Positions 8,487 to 18,387 are shown, numbered from the stretch's first letter. The stretch is DNA of 64,000 bases from Amycolatopsis nigrescens CSC17Ta-90 (GCF_000384315.1 NZ_ARVW01000001.1:8229001-8293000); one strand, 5' to 3'. A program made the numbers and translations. The notes: generated by a model from the sequence alone, not told the origin.

Positions 8487-9284
8487 GTGTGCTGTCCGAG
8501 TGCGACTCTCGCCGTGTGGTCCTCAGCCTGGCTGCACGGTGCCGCCGCGTCCGATGACGCCCTTGACGCCCTGCTGGCCTGGGGCGAAGCCCATGAGGTG
8601 GTGGCCGGTGACGACGCCGCGGCGGAGCGGTTCGACCTGCCGCCGTCCGGCCGCCGCCCGGCGACCCCGGTGCAGCTGCTCGCCGCGCTGCGGGCCAACG
8701 GGGCGACCACCGCGCAGCTGGTGCTGCCGGTGCCCGGCGACGTCCGCGGCCTCGGCGGTGGCGGCCCGTTCACCGAGGCCGCGCTGCGCACCGGTGAGGC
8801 GGTGCTGTTCCCCGAGCTCGGGTACGGGGTCACCCCGCTGCCGATCGCGGAAGGCCTATGGCGCTGGACCGTCTACCGGCTCGCCACCCCGGCACCGCCG
8901 GAGTACACCGGGCTCGCCGAAGCCGAGCACGCGCTGACCGACGCGATCAGGGACAGCGCGGGCGCGCTGCAGACCCTGGACGTGGCCAGGGAGCGGCCGG
9001 GCGTGCGCGCCGAACTGTCCGCCCGGCTGCGTTCCTCCCCCCGGCTCGACTGGCCAGGCGGCACCCCCGGCCGTTCCCTGCGGGTGCTTCAGCGGGCCGA
9101 AGAGATCGGCGCGATCCTGGCGCTGGCGAACGCCGACGATCCCGGCGGCGCGCTGTCCGCCTCCGCCGCTCTGCAGCGCGCGGACGCGCTGCGCCCGCTG
9201 GCCGACGCCATCCGCGCGGCCCGCCGCGCGGCGGTGAACGAGGCCGTCCGGGTGTTCGCGGACCAGGCGGACCGGACACCCTGA
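8487..9284 (+). CDS. Conserved hypothetical protein upstream of KAP NTPase
   Basis: The 265-residue protein matches no family I recognise. The N-terminal half is mixed alpha/beta (for example VQLLAALRANGATTAQLVLPVPGD and GEAVLFPELGYGVTPLP). The C-terminal half is Ala/Arg/Leu-rich and helical. No signal peptide, membrane segment or cysteine cluster is present. GTG 8487 is chosen because TGGAG sits 5 nt upstream and the upstream extension is Pro/Arg-rich and unlikely to be coding. Only 16 bp separate it from the KAP NTPase gene on the same strand, so the two are probably an operon and may work together. Confidence 0.65.
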   Translation: MCCPSATLAVWSSAWLHGAAASDDALDALLAWGEAHEVVAGDDAAAERFDLPPSGRRPATPVQLLAALRANGATTAQLVLPVPGDVRGLGGGGPFTEAALRTGEAVLFPELGYGVTPLPIAEGLWRWTVYRLATPAPPEYTGLAEAEHALTDAIRDSAGALQTLDVARERPGVRAELSARLRSSPRLDWPGGTPGRSLRVLQRAEEIGAILALANADDPGGALSASAALQRADALRPLADAIRAARRAAVNEAVRVFADQADRTP

Positions 9285-9300
9285 CCAGGAGGCCGTAAAG

Positions 9301-11865
9301 ATGAGCAGCCCGGCCCCCGCGCCTACGGTCAGGGAAATCGACCCGGAACGCCTGTTGCTGCTGCCCAGTGGCGACGGTGTGTTGCGGCCGTACCTTCCCC
9401 GTGACGTCGACGCCGAGCTGGACCGGTCGCTGAGCACTCCCGGCGCGGTGGTGATGATCGGGTCGGAACACTTCGCCGGTGCACGGCGCAGCGCCTACGA
9501 AGCCCTGCTGAGGAACCGCCCGGACGCGGTCCTCCAGTTCAACCTGAGCGACCTGCCGGGGGTGTCCGCCTCCACCGAGGAAACGGTGCTGTGGCTCGAC
9601 TACCACGGTGCCGGCCGCGGCGCGCTCCAGGCGGACCTCGAGCTGATGAAGCAATGGCGCGGCGGCCCGCATCTGCTGCTCGCGCTCACCAACGACGAGA
9701 ACCTCCGCGACCTGGTGGACCGGCAAAGCCTGGCCGACCTGAATCCGCACCTGGTCTGGGTTCGCCGTGAACTCACCACTCACGAGCAGGCCGAGCTGGC
9801 GGATCGCGGTCTCGAAGCGCAGACGGTCGAGCAGTTCTTCAACGCCGTGGACGGCCGCGACCCCGCCGAGTTCGCCCCGTCCGGCGGCCACTCCGCCGGC
9901 TACCGGGCGGACACCGACACCGGGAACGACCGGCTTGGCCTCGCGGCGGACGTGCGCATGCTCGCCGATCTCGTCGCGTCCCGGCAGATCCGGCCGCCGC
10001 TGTCCATCGGCATCTTCGGCAACTGGGGCTCCGGGAAGAGCTTCTTCATGCGGCAGATGAACGAGCGCGTGGAGCAACTGGTCAAAGCGGCGGCCGAAGC
10101 CGAGCAGGACACCGAGCGGCGGGGACCCTCGGTGTCCGCCTACTGCGCCTCGGTCCACCAGATCACGTTCAACGCCTGGCACTACACCGAGGCCAACCTC
10201 TGGGCCAGTCTGGCCACCCAGCTGTTCGACCACCTGGCCGCCGGCAGCTCGGAGGACGACCTCGAGCGACGCGCGAGGAAGCTGGCCGAGCAGCGCACCG
10301 AGCAGGACTCACTGCAGCAACGGCTCAGCTCGGTCCGGGTGGAGCGGACGATGCTGACCGCGCAGCTGAACCGGCCGTCGACCGGGAAACCCGGCGACCA
10401 GGCCAAAATCGCCGCCGCGGTGCTGCGCACGGTGGTCGAACAGGGCTGGCTGACCGACCGGCAGGATCCGGCCGCCGCCGACGCCGAGGAGTTCGTCGCC
10501 GAGGTCACCGGGCTGCGCGCGGAGGCAAGGAACGCCTGGCGGCTGCTGAAGGACGACCTGCCCGCGAAGATCATGGCCGGTGTCGGACTGCTGGCGACCG
10601 TAACCCTCTTCGTGGTCTCACGGACACCGCTCTGGCCTTTGGTGCTGGCCGCGCTGACCCTGCTCGGCCCGCTGGGCAGGGTGGCGTACAAGGTGCGGGA
10701 GTCGGTGGCAGCGATCCGCGGTGTGCTCGAAGGCAAGGAGGCCCAGCGGCGCGAACCCATCGAGTCCAGGCTGACCGAACTCGCGGTGGAGCAGGAAAAA
10801 CTGGAACGGGCGGTCGCCGAGCTCACCCCGATGGACGACCTGGCCACCTTCGCCGCGTCGCGCGGCGCTACCCAGGACTACCAGCAGCACCTCGGCGTGG
10901 TGTCGCTGATCCGCCGCGACCTGGAGACGTTCGCGGCGATGCTGGACGCGGACCGGAAAGCCACCAAGGGCGAGCGCGGCCCGGAACGGATCGTGCTCTA
11001 CATCGATGATCTGGACCGGTGCCCGCCGGACGTGGTGATCAAGGTGCTGGAGGCCGTGCACCTGCTGCTCGCGCTGCCGGTGTTCACCATCGTGGTCGGG
11101 GTCGACGCCAGATGGCTGCTCCGGGCCATCCGCGAGCACTACTCGACCATGCTCGACGGCGGCCCCGGCTCCCCCGATGGTGCTCTGCAGTATCTCGAAA
11201 AGATCTTCCAGATCCCGTTCATGCTGTCCCCGATGAACGAGACGGGCTTCGCCCAGCTGATCGCCGATCTCGGGCGGGCCGAGGACACCGACGAAGCTCC
11301 GGTACCACCGGGCGGACGGTCGATCACCGAGACTCTCGCGTCGAAACCCCCGCCCGCACCGGCGGCCACCACCTCGGCGCCCACCACCGCTGAGCCCGCC
11401 CAGCCGGCCGCCAAGCCCCGGCCGACGGTGGACCTGCGGCCAAGGCAACTCGCCATCACCCAGCACGAGCTGGACTTCCTGGCCGGCCTTGCCTCCCTGG
11501 TCCCCTCGCCCCGCGCGGCCAAGCGGCTGGTCAACCTGTACCGGCTGTCGCGGGCCAGGCTTTCCAGCGCGGAGCTGAACGCGTTCCTGGCCGGGAACGC
11601 ACCGGAGGCGGCCTACCGTGCCGTGCTCGTGCTGCTCGCGGTGCTGGTCGGCCCGTCCGGGGAGGCTTCGACGTTGTTCCAGGCCATCGACGACGCACCA
11701 GCGGAAGCGAACTGGCCCGGGCTGCTGGACCGCCTGTCCGCGGACGGCAGCGCGCTCGCCGGCGAACTCGCCGGACTGCCCGCGCTGCGGGAAATGCCCT
11801 ATTCGCTGGACACCTACCGCAACTGGCTTCCGCTCGTCGCGCGCTTCTCCTTCACCGTGCGGTAA
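9301..11865 (+). CDS. KAP-family P-loop NTPase with degenerate N-terminal NTPase domain
   Basis: The 854-residue protein has a KAP domain from about residue 220: Walker A GIFGNWGSGKSFF (about 238-250), two adjacent membrane helices (about 424-460, inserted in the P-loop domain as in KAP ATPases), and Walker B IVLYIDDLDRCPPDVV (about 563-578). A Pro/Ala/Thr linker (about 678-712) precedes a helical C-terminus. The first 190 residues resemble a second P-loop module in which Walker A has decayed to GSEHFAGARRSAYEAL and Walker B to VLWLDYHGAG. AGGAGG lies before the ATG. KAP proteins can act in membrane signalling and some act in phage defence; no defence partner is recognisable, so a defence role is only an inference. 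Confidence 0.82.
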   Translation: MSSPAPAPTVREIDPERLLLLPSGDGVLRPYLPRDVDAELDRSLSTPGAVVMIGSEHFAGARRSAYEALLRNRPDAVLQFNLSDLPGVSASTEETVLWLDYHGAGRGALQADLELMKQWRGGPHLLLALTNDENLRDLVDRQSLADLNPHLVWVRRELTTHEQAELADRGLEAQTVEQFFNAVDGRDPAEFAPSGGHSAGYRADTDTGNDRLGLAADVRMLADLVASRQIRPPLSIGIFGNWGSGKSFFMRQMNERVEQLVKAAAEAEQDTERRGPSVSAYCASVHQITFNAWHYTEANLWASLATQLFDHLAAGSSEDDLERRARKLAEQRTEQDSLQQRLSSVRVERTMLTAQLNRPSTGKPGDQAKIAAAVLRTVVEQGWLTDRQDPAAADAEEFVAEVTGLRAEARNAWRLLKDDLPAKIMAGVGLLATVTLFVVSRTPLWPLVLAALTLLGPLGRVAYKVRESVAAIRGVLEGKEAQRREPIESRLTELAVEQEKLERAVAELTPMDDLATFAASRGATQDYQQHLGVVSLIRRDLETFAAMLDADRKATKGERGPERIVLYIDDLDRCPPDVVIKVLEAVHLLLALPVFTIVVGVDARWLLRAIREHYSTMLDGGPGSPDGALQYLEKIFQIPFMLSPMNETGFAQLIADLGRAEDTDEAPVPPGGRSITETLASKPPPAPAATTSAPTTAEPAQPAAKPRPTVDLRPRQLAITQHELDFLAGLASLVPSPRAAKRLVNLYRLSRARLSSAELNAFLAGNAPEAAYRAVLVLLAVLVGPSGEASTLFQAIDDAPAEANWPGLLDRLSADGSALAGELAGLPALREMPYSLDTYRNWLPLVARFSFTVR

Positions 11866-11874
11866 AGGCGGACT

Positions 11875-12915
11875 TCAGCGCGTCGAGGCCGGGCGTTGCG
11901 CGGGTGCGCAGCAGCCGATCGCGCAGACATCGCCGTTGAGGGTGCAGCCCGCCCCGGGAAACTCGGACAGCTTGCGCGGCGACGCCGCGTCGAGCTGCTC
12001 CCGGACCAGCTCCACGACGAGCTCGGCGAACCTGGCGTCAGTGCCGGGAGTGGCCGCGCGGGCAAAGCCCATGCCCAGCTCCGCGGCGCGTTCCGCCGCC
12101 TCGTTGTCCAGGTCCCAGATGACTTCGAGGTGGTCGGAGACGAACCCCACCGGGCACACCACCACCGCGCGCACCCCGTCCGCGTACAACGCGTCGACGT
12201 GGTCCACGATGTCCGGCTCCAGCCAGGGCACCTGCGGCGGGCCGGACCGGGACTGCCACACCACGTCGTACTCGGCGATCCCGGCCTCGGCGGCGACCAG
12301 GCGGGCCGCCTCGGCGATCTGCTTCGAGTAGCGCCGACCGCCCTCCTCGGGCGGGCCGGACGCGCGATCCGCGCTCTCCGGCACCGAGTGCGCGACGAAC
12401 ACCGTGCGGGCGTTCTCCAGCCCGGCGTGCGCGGTCCGCACCGCGTCCGCGAAGGCGCCGACGAACAACGGATGGTCGAAGAACTGGCGCAGCTTCAGCA
12501 GATCCGGCGCGCTCTCGCCGACCGCGGCCCTGGCCCGCTCGATGTCCTCGTCGTACTGCCGGCAGGCGGAGTAGCCGCCGTAGGCACTGGTCGGGAAGAC
12601 CAGCGCCCGCCGCACCCCGTCCGCGGTCATCTTGGCCACGGTCTGCTCGACCATCGGCTGCCAGTTGCGGTTCCCGAAGTACACCGGCAGGTGGATGCCC
12701 TGCGCGGTGAGCTGTTTCTCCACCGCGGCGATCGCGTCGCGGTTGAGCTGGTTGATCGGCGAGACCCCGCCGAAGTGCTGGTAGTGCTCGGCTACCTCGG
12801 CCAGCCGCTCTGGCGGCACCCCCCGGCCCCTGGTGACGTTCTCCAGGAAGGGCATGACCTCGTCCGGACCTTCTGGGCCACCGAAGGACAGCCACAGCAG
12901 CGCGTCGTAACTCAC
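11875..12915 (-). CDS. hemH: Ferrochelatase (coproporphyrin III type)
   Basis: The 346-residue enzyme inserts Fe2+ into the porphyrin ring. Motifs seen are [15 protein letters not shown] at the N-terminus, [22 protein letters not shown] (carrying the catalytic-region His) and [16 protein letters not shown]. The C-terminal tail [15 protein letters not shown] supplies the Cys cluster for the [2Fe-2S] centre known in actinobacterial enzymes. In Actinobacteria this enzyme normally uses coproporphyrin III (CpfC). The start at GTG 12915 begins with [13 protein letters not shown]; the longer upstream reading is unlike any ferrochelatase. The gene is convergent with the KAP gene. In mycobacteria hemH directly follows inhA; here about 2.4 kb of accessory genes separate them. 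Confidence 0.95.
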   Translation of the reverse strand: MSYDALLWLSFGGPEGPDEVMPFLENVTRGRGVPPERLAEVAEHYQHFGGVSPINQLNRDAIAAVEKQLTAQGIHLPVYFGNRNWQPMVEQTVAKMTADGVRRALVFPTSAYGGYSACRQYDEDIERARAAVGESAPDLLKLRQFFDHPLFVGAFADAVRTAHAGLENARTVFVAHSVPESADRASGPPEEGGRRYSKQIAEAARLVAAEAGIAEYDVVWQSRSGPPQVPWLEPDIVDHVDALYADGVRAVVVCPVGFVSDHLEVIWDLDNEAAERAAELGMGFARAATPGTDARFAELVVELVREQLDAASPRKLSEFPGAGCTLNGDVCAIGCCAPAQRPASTR

Positions 12916-12960
12916 CCCGTCATCTTGCCGTTGTGGCCGTGCGCACGCTGAGCCGGGCCA

Positions 12961-12982
12961 TTTTGCATCGAGCAGTCCAAAA
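12961..12982. promoter_or_regulatory. Putative TetR operator upstream of the tetR gene
   Basis: A 22-bp imperfect palindrome starts TTTTGCATCG and ends GTCCAAAA, with perfect TTTTG/CAAAA outer arms. It lies 18 bp before the tetR start. A related 22-bp element (15 of 22 positions identical) lies before the MFS gene at 13615-13636. The shared motif suggests the regulator represses both its own gene and the exporter. Confidence 0.55.
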
Positions 12983-12999
12983 CGTGCTACGGTCGCCGC

Positions 13000-13575
13000 A
13001 TGGCAAGACCACGGGAGTTCGACGAGCAGCAGGCCGTGGACAGGGCGATGCACACCTTCTGGCTGAACGGCTACCAGGCGACGTCCACCGAGGACCTGTG
13101 CGCCGCCACCGGACTCGGCCGCAGCAGCATCTACAACACCTTCAGCAGCAAGCACGAGCTCTTCGTCCGCGCGCTGAAGCACTACTTCCGCACGGCCACC
13201 GGACGCTGGCTCGAGTTGCTGGCGGAACCCTTGCCCGCCAAGGAGAAGGTCCGGCGGATGCTGGCGCAGGTGATCGAGGACGAGGCGCTGAACCCCGGCC
13301 GCGGCTGCCTCGCGGTGAACACCGTCACCGAGCTCGCCCGGCGCGACGAGTCGATCCGGAAGTTCGTGCGCCAGGACTTCGACCAGCTGATCGACGCGAT
13401 CAGGGTGGCCATCGAAGCCGGCCAGCGCGACGGCGAGATCGACCGCGGCAAGGACGCCCGCTCGCTCGCCGAGTTCGTGCACGGCACCGTCGGCGGCCTG
13501 CGCCTGATGTCCCAGTCCGGGGCCGGCCGGACCGCGATGAGCAACGTGGCCGAGGTCGCCCTGCTCGCGCTCTAG
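13000..13575 (+). CDS. TetR-family repressor, probably of the MFS exporter
   Basis: The 191-residue protein has a TetR helix-turn-helix at about residues 8-55 ([34 protein letters not shown]) and a C-terminal TetR_C_16-like helical domain with the phrase [11 protein letters not shown], common in regulators of drug exporters. No Shine-Dalgarno sequence is visible, so the message may be leaderless. The gene is followed after 80 bp by an MFS exporter that shares its operator motif. It lies within the hemH-inhA interval that is uninterrupted in mycobacteria. Confidence 0.85.
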   Translation: MARPREFDEQQAVDRAMHTFWLNGYQATSTEDLCAATGLGRSSIYNTFSSKHELFVRALKHYFRTATGRWLELLAEPLPAKEKVRRMLAQVIEDEALNPGRGCLAVNTVTELARRDESIRKFVRQDFDQLIDAIRVAIEAGQRDGEIDRGKDARSLAEFVHGTVGGLRLMSQSGAGRTAMSNVAEVALLAL

Positions 13576-13614
13576 AACTCCGCCCGTGACCACCCGAGCC
13601 GGTTGCCGCGCTCA

Positions 13615-13636
13615 TTTTGAACTGACCGATCCATAA
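13615..13636. promoter_or_regulatory. Putative TetR operator upstream of the MFS exporter
   Basis: This 22-bp imperfect palindrome starts TTTTGAACTGACC and ends GATCCATAA. It is the counterpart of the element at 12961-12982 and ends 19 bp before the MFS start codon. Confidence 0.55.
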
Positions 13637-13655
13637 TCGACCACTGGGAGACCCG

Positions 13656-14843
13656 ATGCCCCTCGCCGTGTACGTGCTCGGCCTGAGCATCTTCGCGCTC
13701 GGCACCTCGGAGTTCATGATCTCCGGGCTGCTGCCGTCCATCGCCACCGAGCTGGCGGTCAGCATCCCGGACGCCGGGCTGCTGATCTCCGCCTTCGCGA
13801 TCGGCATGGTGATCGGCGCGCCACTGCTCGCCGCTGCCACCCTGCGGCTGCCCCGGAAGGCCACCCTGCTCGCGCTGCTCACCGCGTTCGGCCTCGGCCA
13901 GGTGGCCGGCGCGCTCGCCCCCGGCTACGGCCCGCTGTTCGCGTCCAGGGTGATCAGCGCGCTGGCCTGCGCCGGCTTCTGGGCGGTGGCCGCGGTGACC
14001 GCGATCAGCCTGGTGCCACGCGACCGGCGCGGCCGCGCGATGGCTGTGGTGACCGGCGGGCTGACCGTCGCGAACATCGTCGGCGTGCCGGCCGGCACCT
14101 TTCTCGGCCAGCACGCCGGCTGGCGCGCTGCCTTCTGGGCGGTGGCGGCGCTGTCCGCACTCGCGGTCGTCGGGCTGACCCTGTTCGTGCCGGCCACCCG
14201 GCAGGCGGCGGACCAGCGGCCACGGCTGCGGGTGGAGCTCGGGGTGTACCGCGACCGCCGGATCTGGCTGGCGCTGGGCATCACCGCGTGCAGCTCGGCG
14301 ATGATCTTCGGCACCTTCAGCTACCTCGCGCCGTTGCTGATCGACGTCACCGGGCTGCCGGACGGTTCGGTGCCCGCGGTGCTCGCGCTGTTCGGCCTCG
14401 GCGCGCTGATCGGCATCACGGCGGGTGGGCGGCTCGCCGACGCGCATCCGCTCGGCACGCTGTACGTCAGCACCGGGGCCGCGGTGGCCGCACTCGCGGT
14501 GCTCGCGCTGGCCGCACCGAGCGCGCCGGTGACCGTCGCCGCGATCTTCGTGCTCGGCGTCGCCGGGTTCGCGGCCAACCCGGCGCTGAACATCCGGGTG
14601 TTCACCCTGGCCGGCAACGCACCCACGCTCGGCGGCGCCAGCAACACCGCCGCCTTCAACGTGGGCAACACGACCGGACCGTGGCTCGGCGGCCTCGTCA
14701 TCGGCGCCGGGCTCGGCTATCCGAGCGTCGCGGTGGTGAGCGCCGTGCTCGGCGTGGTCGCCCTGGCCGGGCTCACCCTCGCCACCGCCGTGCAGCGCCG
14801 TGACGACCGCGCGGCCGGCCAGCCGGTGCTCACCGCAGCCTGA
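13656..14843 (+). CDS. MFS drug exporter (Cml/Cmx-like)
   Basis: The 395-residue protein has about 12 hydrophobic segments. It opens with VYVLGLSIFALGTSEFMISGLLP, carries the motif-A-like SAFAIGMVIGAPLLAAATLR in the second helix region, and VPRDRRGRAMAVVTGG. This is the pattern of the DHA1 chloramphenicol-exporter (CmlR/Cmx) group. It probably exports a small hydrophobic drug by proton antiport; the substrate cannot be read from sequence. GGGAG lies just before the ATG. It is probably repressed by the upstream TetR protein and is followed after 27 bp by a SnoaL-like gene. Confidence 0.88.
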   Translation: MPLAVYVLGLSIFALGTSEFMISGLLPSIATELAVSIPDAGLLISAFAIGMVIGAPLLAAATLRLPRKATLLALLTAFGLGQVAGALAPGYGPLFASRVISALACAGFWAVAAVTAISLVPRDRRGRAMAVVTGGLTVANIVGVPAGTFLGQHAGWRAAFWAVAALSALAVVGLTLFVPATRQAADQRPRLRVELGVYRDRRIWLALGITACSSAMIFGTFSYLAPLLIDVTGLPDGSVPAVLALFGLGALIGITAGGRLADAHPLGTLYVSTGAAVAALAVLALAAPSAPVTVAAIFVLGVAGFAANPALNIRVFTLAGNAPTLGGASNTAAFNVGNTTGPWLGGLVIGAGLGYPSVAVVSAVLGVVALAGLTLATAVQRRDDRAAGQPVLTAA

Positions 14844-14870
14844 AAAACCCATCACAGCAAGGAGAAACGC

Positions 14871-15269
14871 ATGCCTGCGAGCACCCGCGAAGTAGTCACC
14901 GAGTTGTTCGACCGGCTCGAAGCCGGCCGGCTGGACACCGTCGGCGAGCTGTTCGCCGAGCAGGTGGACTGGGACATTCCCGGCGCGACCGAACTCGTCC
15001 CCTGGATCGGCCGCCGCCGCACCCGCGCCGAAGCGGCCGAGTTCTACGCCGGCTTCACCGGCTACATCGACCGGGAGGTCTTCGAGGTCGAGCGGATTCT
15101 CGTGGACGGCGAGGAAGCCGTGGTGCTCGGCCACCTGCGGTCCATCGTCCGCGCCACCGGCAAGGTGATCGAGACCGCCTTCGCATACCGGCTCACCGTC
15201 CACAACGGACAGATCACCCGCTACTTCATGTTCGAGGACAGCTGGCGCGTCGCCGAAGCCGCCCGCTGA
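14871..15269 (+). CDS. SnoaL-like/NTF2-fold protein
   Basis: The 132-residue protein shows the NTF2-like cone fold: an N-terminal helix (TREVVTELFDRLEAGRLD), a DWDIPGA strand region, the central RAEAAEFYAGFTGYID helix, and C-terminal strands ending YFMFEDSWRVAEA. Members include polyketide cyclases, limonene-epoxide hydrolases and many uncharacterised proteins; no catalytic set is clear here. AAGGAG precedes the ATG. It is probably co-transcribed with the MFS exporter and ends at a strong palindromic terminator. Confidence 0.8.
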   Translation: MPASTREVVTELFDRLEAGRLDTVGELFAEQVDWDIPGATELVPWIGRRRTRAEAAEFYAGFTGYIDREVFEVERILVDGEEAVVLGHLRSIVRATGKVIETAFAYRLTVHNGQITRYFMFEDSWRVAEAAR

Positions 15270-15277
15270 CCCGGAAT

Positions 15278-15330
15278 GCAGCGAAGGCCACCTTGCCTGC
15301 GTTGAACGCAGGCAAGGTGGCCTTCGCTGC
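15278..15330. terminator. Bidirectional palindromic terminator (repeat-family copy A)
   Basis: Perfect 26-bp arms (15278-15303 and 15305-15330) flank a single central G between the convergent SnoaL-like and inhA genes. The left arm begins GCAGCGAAGGCCACCTTGCC. No U-tract is present, so it acts as a long GC hairpin. The 47-nt core 15281-15327 is homologous to the palindrome after acnA at 35969-36015. Confidence 0.8.
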
Positions 15331-15337
15331 GTCGGAG

Positions 15338-16105
15338 TTACACGCCGAGGGCGTGCACGCCGCCGTCGACCCAGATCATCGAGCCGGTGGTGGCGGGCAG
15401 CCAGTCCGACAGCACCGCGCAGACGGACTTGGCCACCGCGGTCGGGTCGGAGCTGTCCCAGCCCAGCGGCGCCCTGCCGTCCCAGCCTTCTTCCAGCTCG
15501 TTGAAGCCGGGGATGGACTTGGCGGCCATCGTCTTCATCGGACCGGCCGTCACCAGGTTCACCCTGATCCCACGCGGCCCGAGGTCACGGGCGAGGTAGC
15601 GGTTCACCGACTCCAGCGCGGCCTTGGCCACGCCCATCCAGTTGTAGACCGGCCAGGCGACCCGCGCGTCAAAGTCCATGCCCACAATGGACGCACCTTC
15701 GCTCAGCAGCGGCAGGGTCGCCACCGCCAGCGACTTGAACGAGAAGGCAGAGATGTCCACCGCGGTGGACACGTCCGCGCTCGGCGCGTCCAGGAACGGG
15801 GCGCCGAGGCAGGTCTGCGGGGCGAAGCCGATCGAGTGCAGCACGCCGTCGAGACCGTCCACATGCTCCCGGACGCGATCGGCCAGCGAGTCGAGCTGCT
15901 CCTGGTTCTGCACGTCGAGCTCGAGCACCGGGGCTGGCTCGGGCAGCCGCTTGGCGATCCGCTCGACCAGTGAAAGCCTGCCGAAGCCGGTGAGCACCAC
16001 CTGCGCGCCCTGCTCCTGGGCGATCTTGGCGGCGTGGAACGCCAGCGACGCCTCGGTGATCACGCCGGTGACCAGCAGCCGCTTGCCTTCGAGCAGTCCG
16101 GACAC
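15338..16105 (-). CDS. inhA: NADH-dependent enoyl-ACP reductase InhA/FabI
   Basis: The 255-residue SDR enzyme reduces trans-2-enoyl-ACP in fatty-acid elongation. Seen are the nucleotide-binding start [20 protein letters not shown], the active-site segment [21 protein letters not shown] (Tyr and Lys of the Y-x6-K pair), and the C-terminal [18 protein letters not shown] nearly as in M. tuberculosis InhA. It lies 45 bp downstream of fabG, the mabA-inhA order of mycobacteria. The InhA type makes it a likely target of isoniazid-like adducts or triclosan (family knowledge). Confidence 0.95.
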   Translation of the reverse strand: MSGLLEGKRLLVTGVITEASLAFHAAKIAQEQGAQVVLTGFGRLSLVERIAKRLPEPAPVLELDVQNQEQLDSLADRVREHVDGLDGVLHSIGFAPQTCLGAPFLDAPSADVSTAVDISAFSFKSLAVATLPLLSEGASIVGMDFDARVAWPVYNWMGVAKAALESVNRYLARDLGPRGIRVNLVTAGPMKTMAAKSIPGFNELEEGWDGRAPLGWDSSDPTAVAKSVCAVLSDWLPATTGSMIWVDGGVHALGV

Positions 16106-16150
16106 ATGTCCTCCAATTACGGGTATCGAAGTTTCTGGGGAAAGTTAAGG

Positions 16151-16918
<768 letters not shown>

Positions 16919-16965
16919 TCATCGTCACCCGACTCGGCGCCGCCCTACCCAGGGGTAACGCGAGT

Positions 16966-16986
16966 TTCCTAAGCGACTGTTAGGAA
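16966..16986. promoter_or_regulatory. Inverted repeat in fabG/transporter divergent region
   Basis: TTCCTAA (16966-16972) and TTAGGAA (16980-16986) form a perfect 7-bp dyad with a 7-bp spacer, in the 198-bp region between the divergent fabG and MHS transporter genes. It is AT-rich for this genome and is a plausible operator for either direction. The regulator is unknown. Confidence 0.45.
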
Positions 16987-17053
16987 GTCCGCCGTTCCCT
17001 TGAATCGGTGACGCGCACTCCTCATCGTGACCGGAGACACAGGAGGGTCAACG

Positions 17054-18385
17054 ATGACTATCAGGATCGCCGAGACGGCACCGGCGAGCGAGAAACGCGT
17101 GATCGGCAACGTGCTGCGCGGCTCGGTCGGCAACTTGATCGAATGGTACGACTGGTACGCCTACGCCGCGTTCAGCATCTATTTCTCGAAGGCCTTCTTC
17201 CCGCAGGGTGACGAGACCGCGCAGTTCCTGAACACCGCCGCGATCTTCGCGGTCGGTTTCCTGATGCGGCCGCTCGGCGGCTGGATGCTCGGCCGGTTCG
17301 CGGACCGCTACGGCAGGCGGACCGCGCTGGTGCTCTCGGTTTCGATGATGGCCTTCGGCTCGCTGCTGATCATGTTGACGCCCGGCTACAGCACCATCGG
17401 TGTCGCGGCGCCGATCCTGCTGGTGCTCGCCAGGCTGCTGCAGGGCCTCTCCGTCGGCGGCGAGTACTCGACCTCGGCCACCTATCTGTCCGAAGTGGCC
17501 TCGCCGGGCAAGCGCGGCTTCTACTCCAGCTTCCAGTACGTGACGCTGACCGCCGGCCAGCTCACCGCGCTCGGCCTGCAGATCGTGCTGCAGCAGATGC
17601 TCACCGAGGCGCAGCTCTACTCCTGGGGTTGGCGGATCGCGTTCGGCGTCGGCGCGCTCGCCGCGGTCGCCGTGATGTACCTGCGCCGCGGCATGGACGA
17701 GTCGGAGAGCTACCAGCGCGAGTCCGGCGAGACGAAGGCCGGCGCCGGCGACCGGGGCACCCTTCGCGCGCTGCTCAAGCACCCGAAGGAGGTCGGCCTC
17801 GTGGTCGGCCTCACCCTGGGCGGCACGGTGGCCTTCTACACCTACACCACGTACATGCAGAAGTTCATGCAGCAGACCTCGGGCATCGAGACGTCCACCG
17901 TCACCTGGATCAACTTCTTCGCGCTGCTGGTGTTCGTGATCCTGCAGCCGATCGCGGGCAGGCTGTCCGACCGGATCGGACGGCGACCGCTGCTGCTGTT
18001 CTTCGGCATCGCGGGCACCGTGCTGACCGTGCCGCTGCTCACCGTTCTTTCGCACACGTCGCAGCCGGTGCTGGCCTTCCTGCTGATGACCGGCGCGCTG
18101 GTGATCGTCACCGGGTACACCTCGATCAACGCGATCGTGAAGGCCGAACTGTTCCCGACGAAAATCCGGGCGCTCGGGGTCGGCCTGCCCTACGCGCTCA
18201 CCGTCGCGATCTTCGGCGGCACGGCCGAGCTGATCGCGCAGGCATTGCGGAAGTCCGGCCACGAGTCGGTGTTCTTCTGGTACGTGGCGGGTTGCATCCT
18301 GGTTTCGCTGATCGTGTACGGCACAATGCGCGAGACCTCGAAGAGTTCCGAACTGGAGAAGGGCTCTTCGGCCGCCTCGCAGTGA
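17054..18385 (+). CDS. MHS-family MFS transporter (KgtP/ShiA-like)
   Basis: The 443-residue permease has about 12 membrane helices with metabolite:H+ symporter signatures: GNLIEWYDWYAYAAFSIYFS in helix 1, GWMLGRFADRYGRR (motif A) and RLLQGLSVGGEYSTSATYLSE. The family takes up organic acids such as alpha-ketoglutarate, shikimate, citrate or proline; the substrate cannot be fixed by eye. ATG 17054 is chosen because AGGAGGG lies 6 nt upstream. No catabolic genes are adjacent. Confidence 0.9.
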   Translation: MTIRIAETAPASEKRVIGNVLRGSVGNLIEWYDWYAYAAFSIYFSKAFFPQGDETAQFLNTAAIFAVGFLMRPLGGWMLGRFADRYGRRTALVLSVSMMAFGSLLIMLTPGYSTIGVAAPILLVLARLLQGLSVGGEYSTSATYLSEVASPGKRGFYSSFQYVTLTAGQLTALGLQIVLQQMLTEAQLYSWGWRIAFGVGALAAVAVMYLRRGMDESESYQRESGETKAGAGDRGTLRALLKHPKEVGLVVGLTLGGTVAFYTYTTYMQKFMQQTSGIETSTVTWINFFALLVFVILQPIAGRLSDRIGRRPLLLFFGIAGTVLTVPLLTVLSHTSQPVLAFLLMTGALVIVTGYTSINAIVKAELFPTKIRALGVGLPYALTVAIFGGTAELIAQALRKSGHESVFFWYVAGCILVSLIVYGTMRETSKSSELEKGSSAASQ

Positions 18386-18387
18386 GG

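Noticed and set aside
5250..8557. Long plus-strand open frames opposite the VWA and ATPase genes
   Set aside because: Low-complexity Arg/Gln/Val-rich translations with no motifs; the minus-strand genes have full domain signatures.
9301..11865. Calling the KAP gene a confirmed phage-defence system
   Set aside because: No effector, nuclease or known defence partner is visible nearby and there are no mobility genes; only a possible role is stated.
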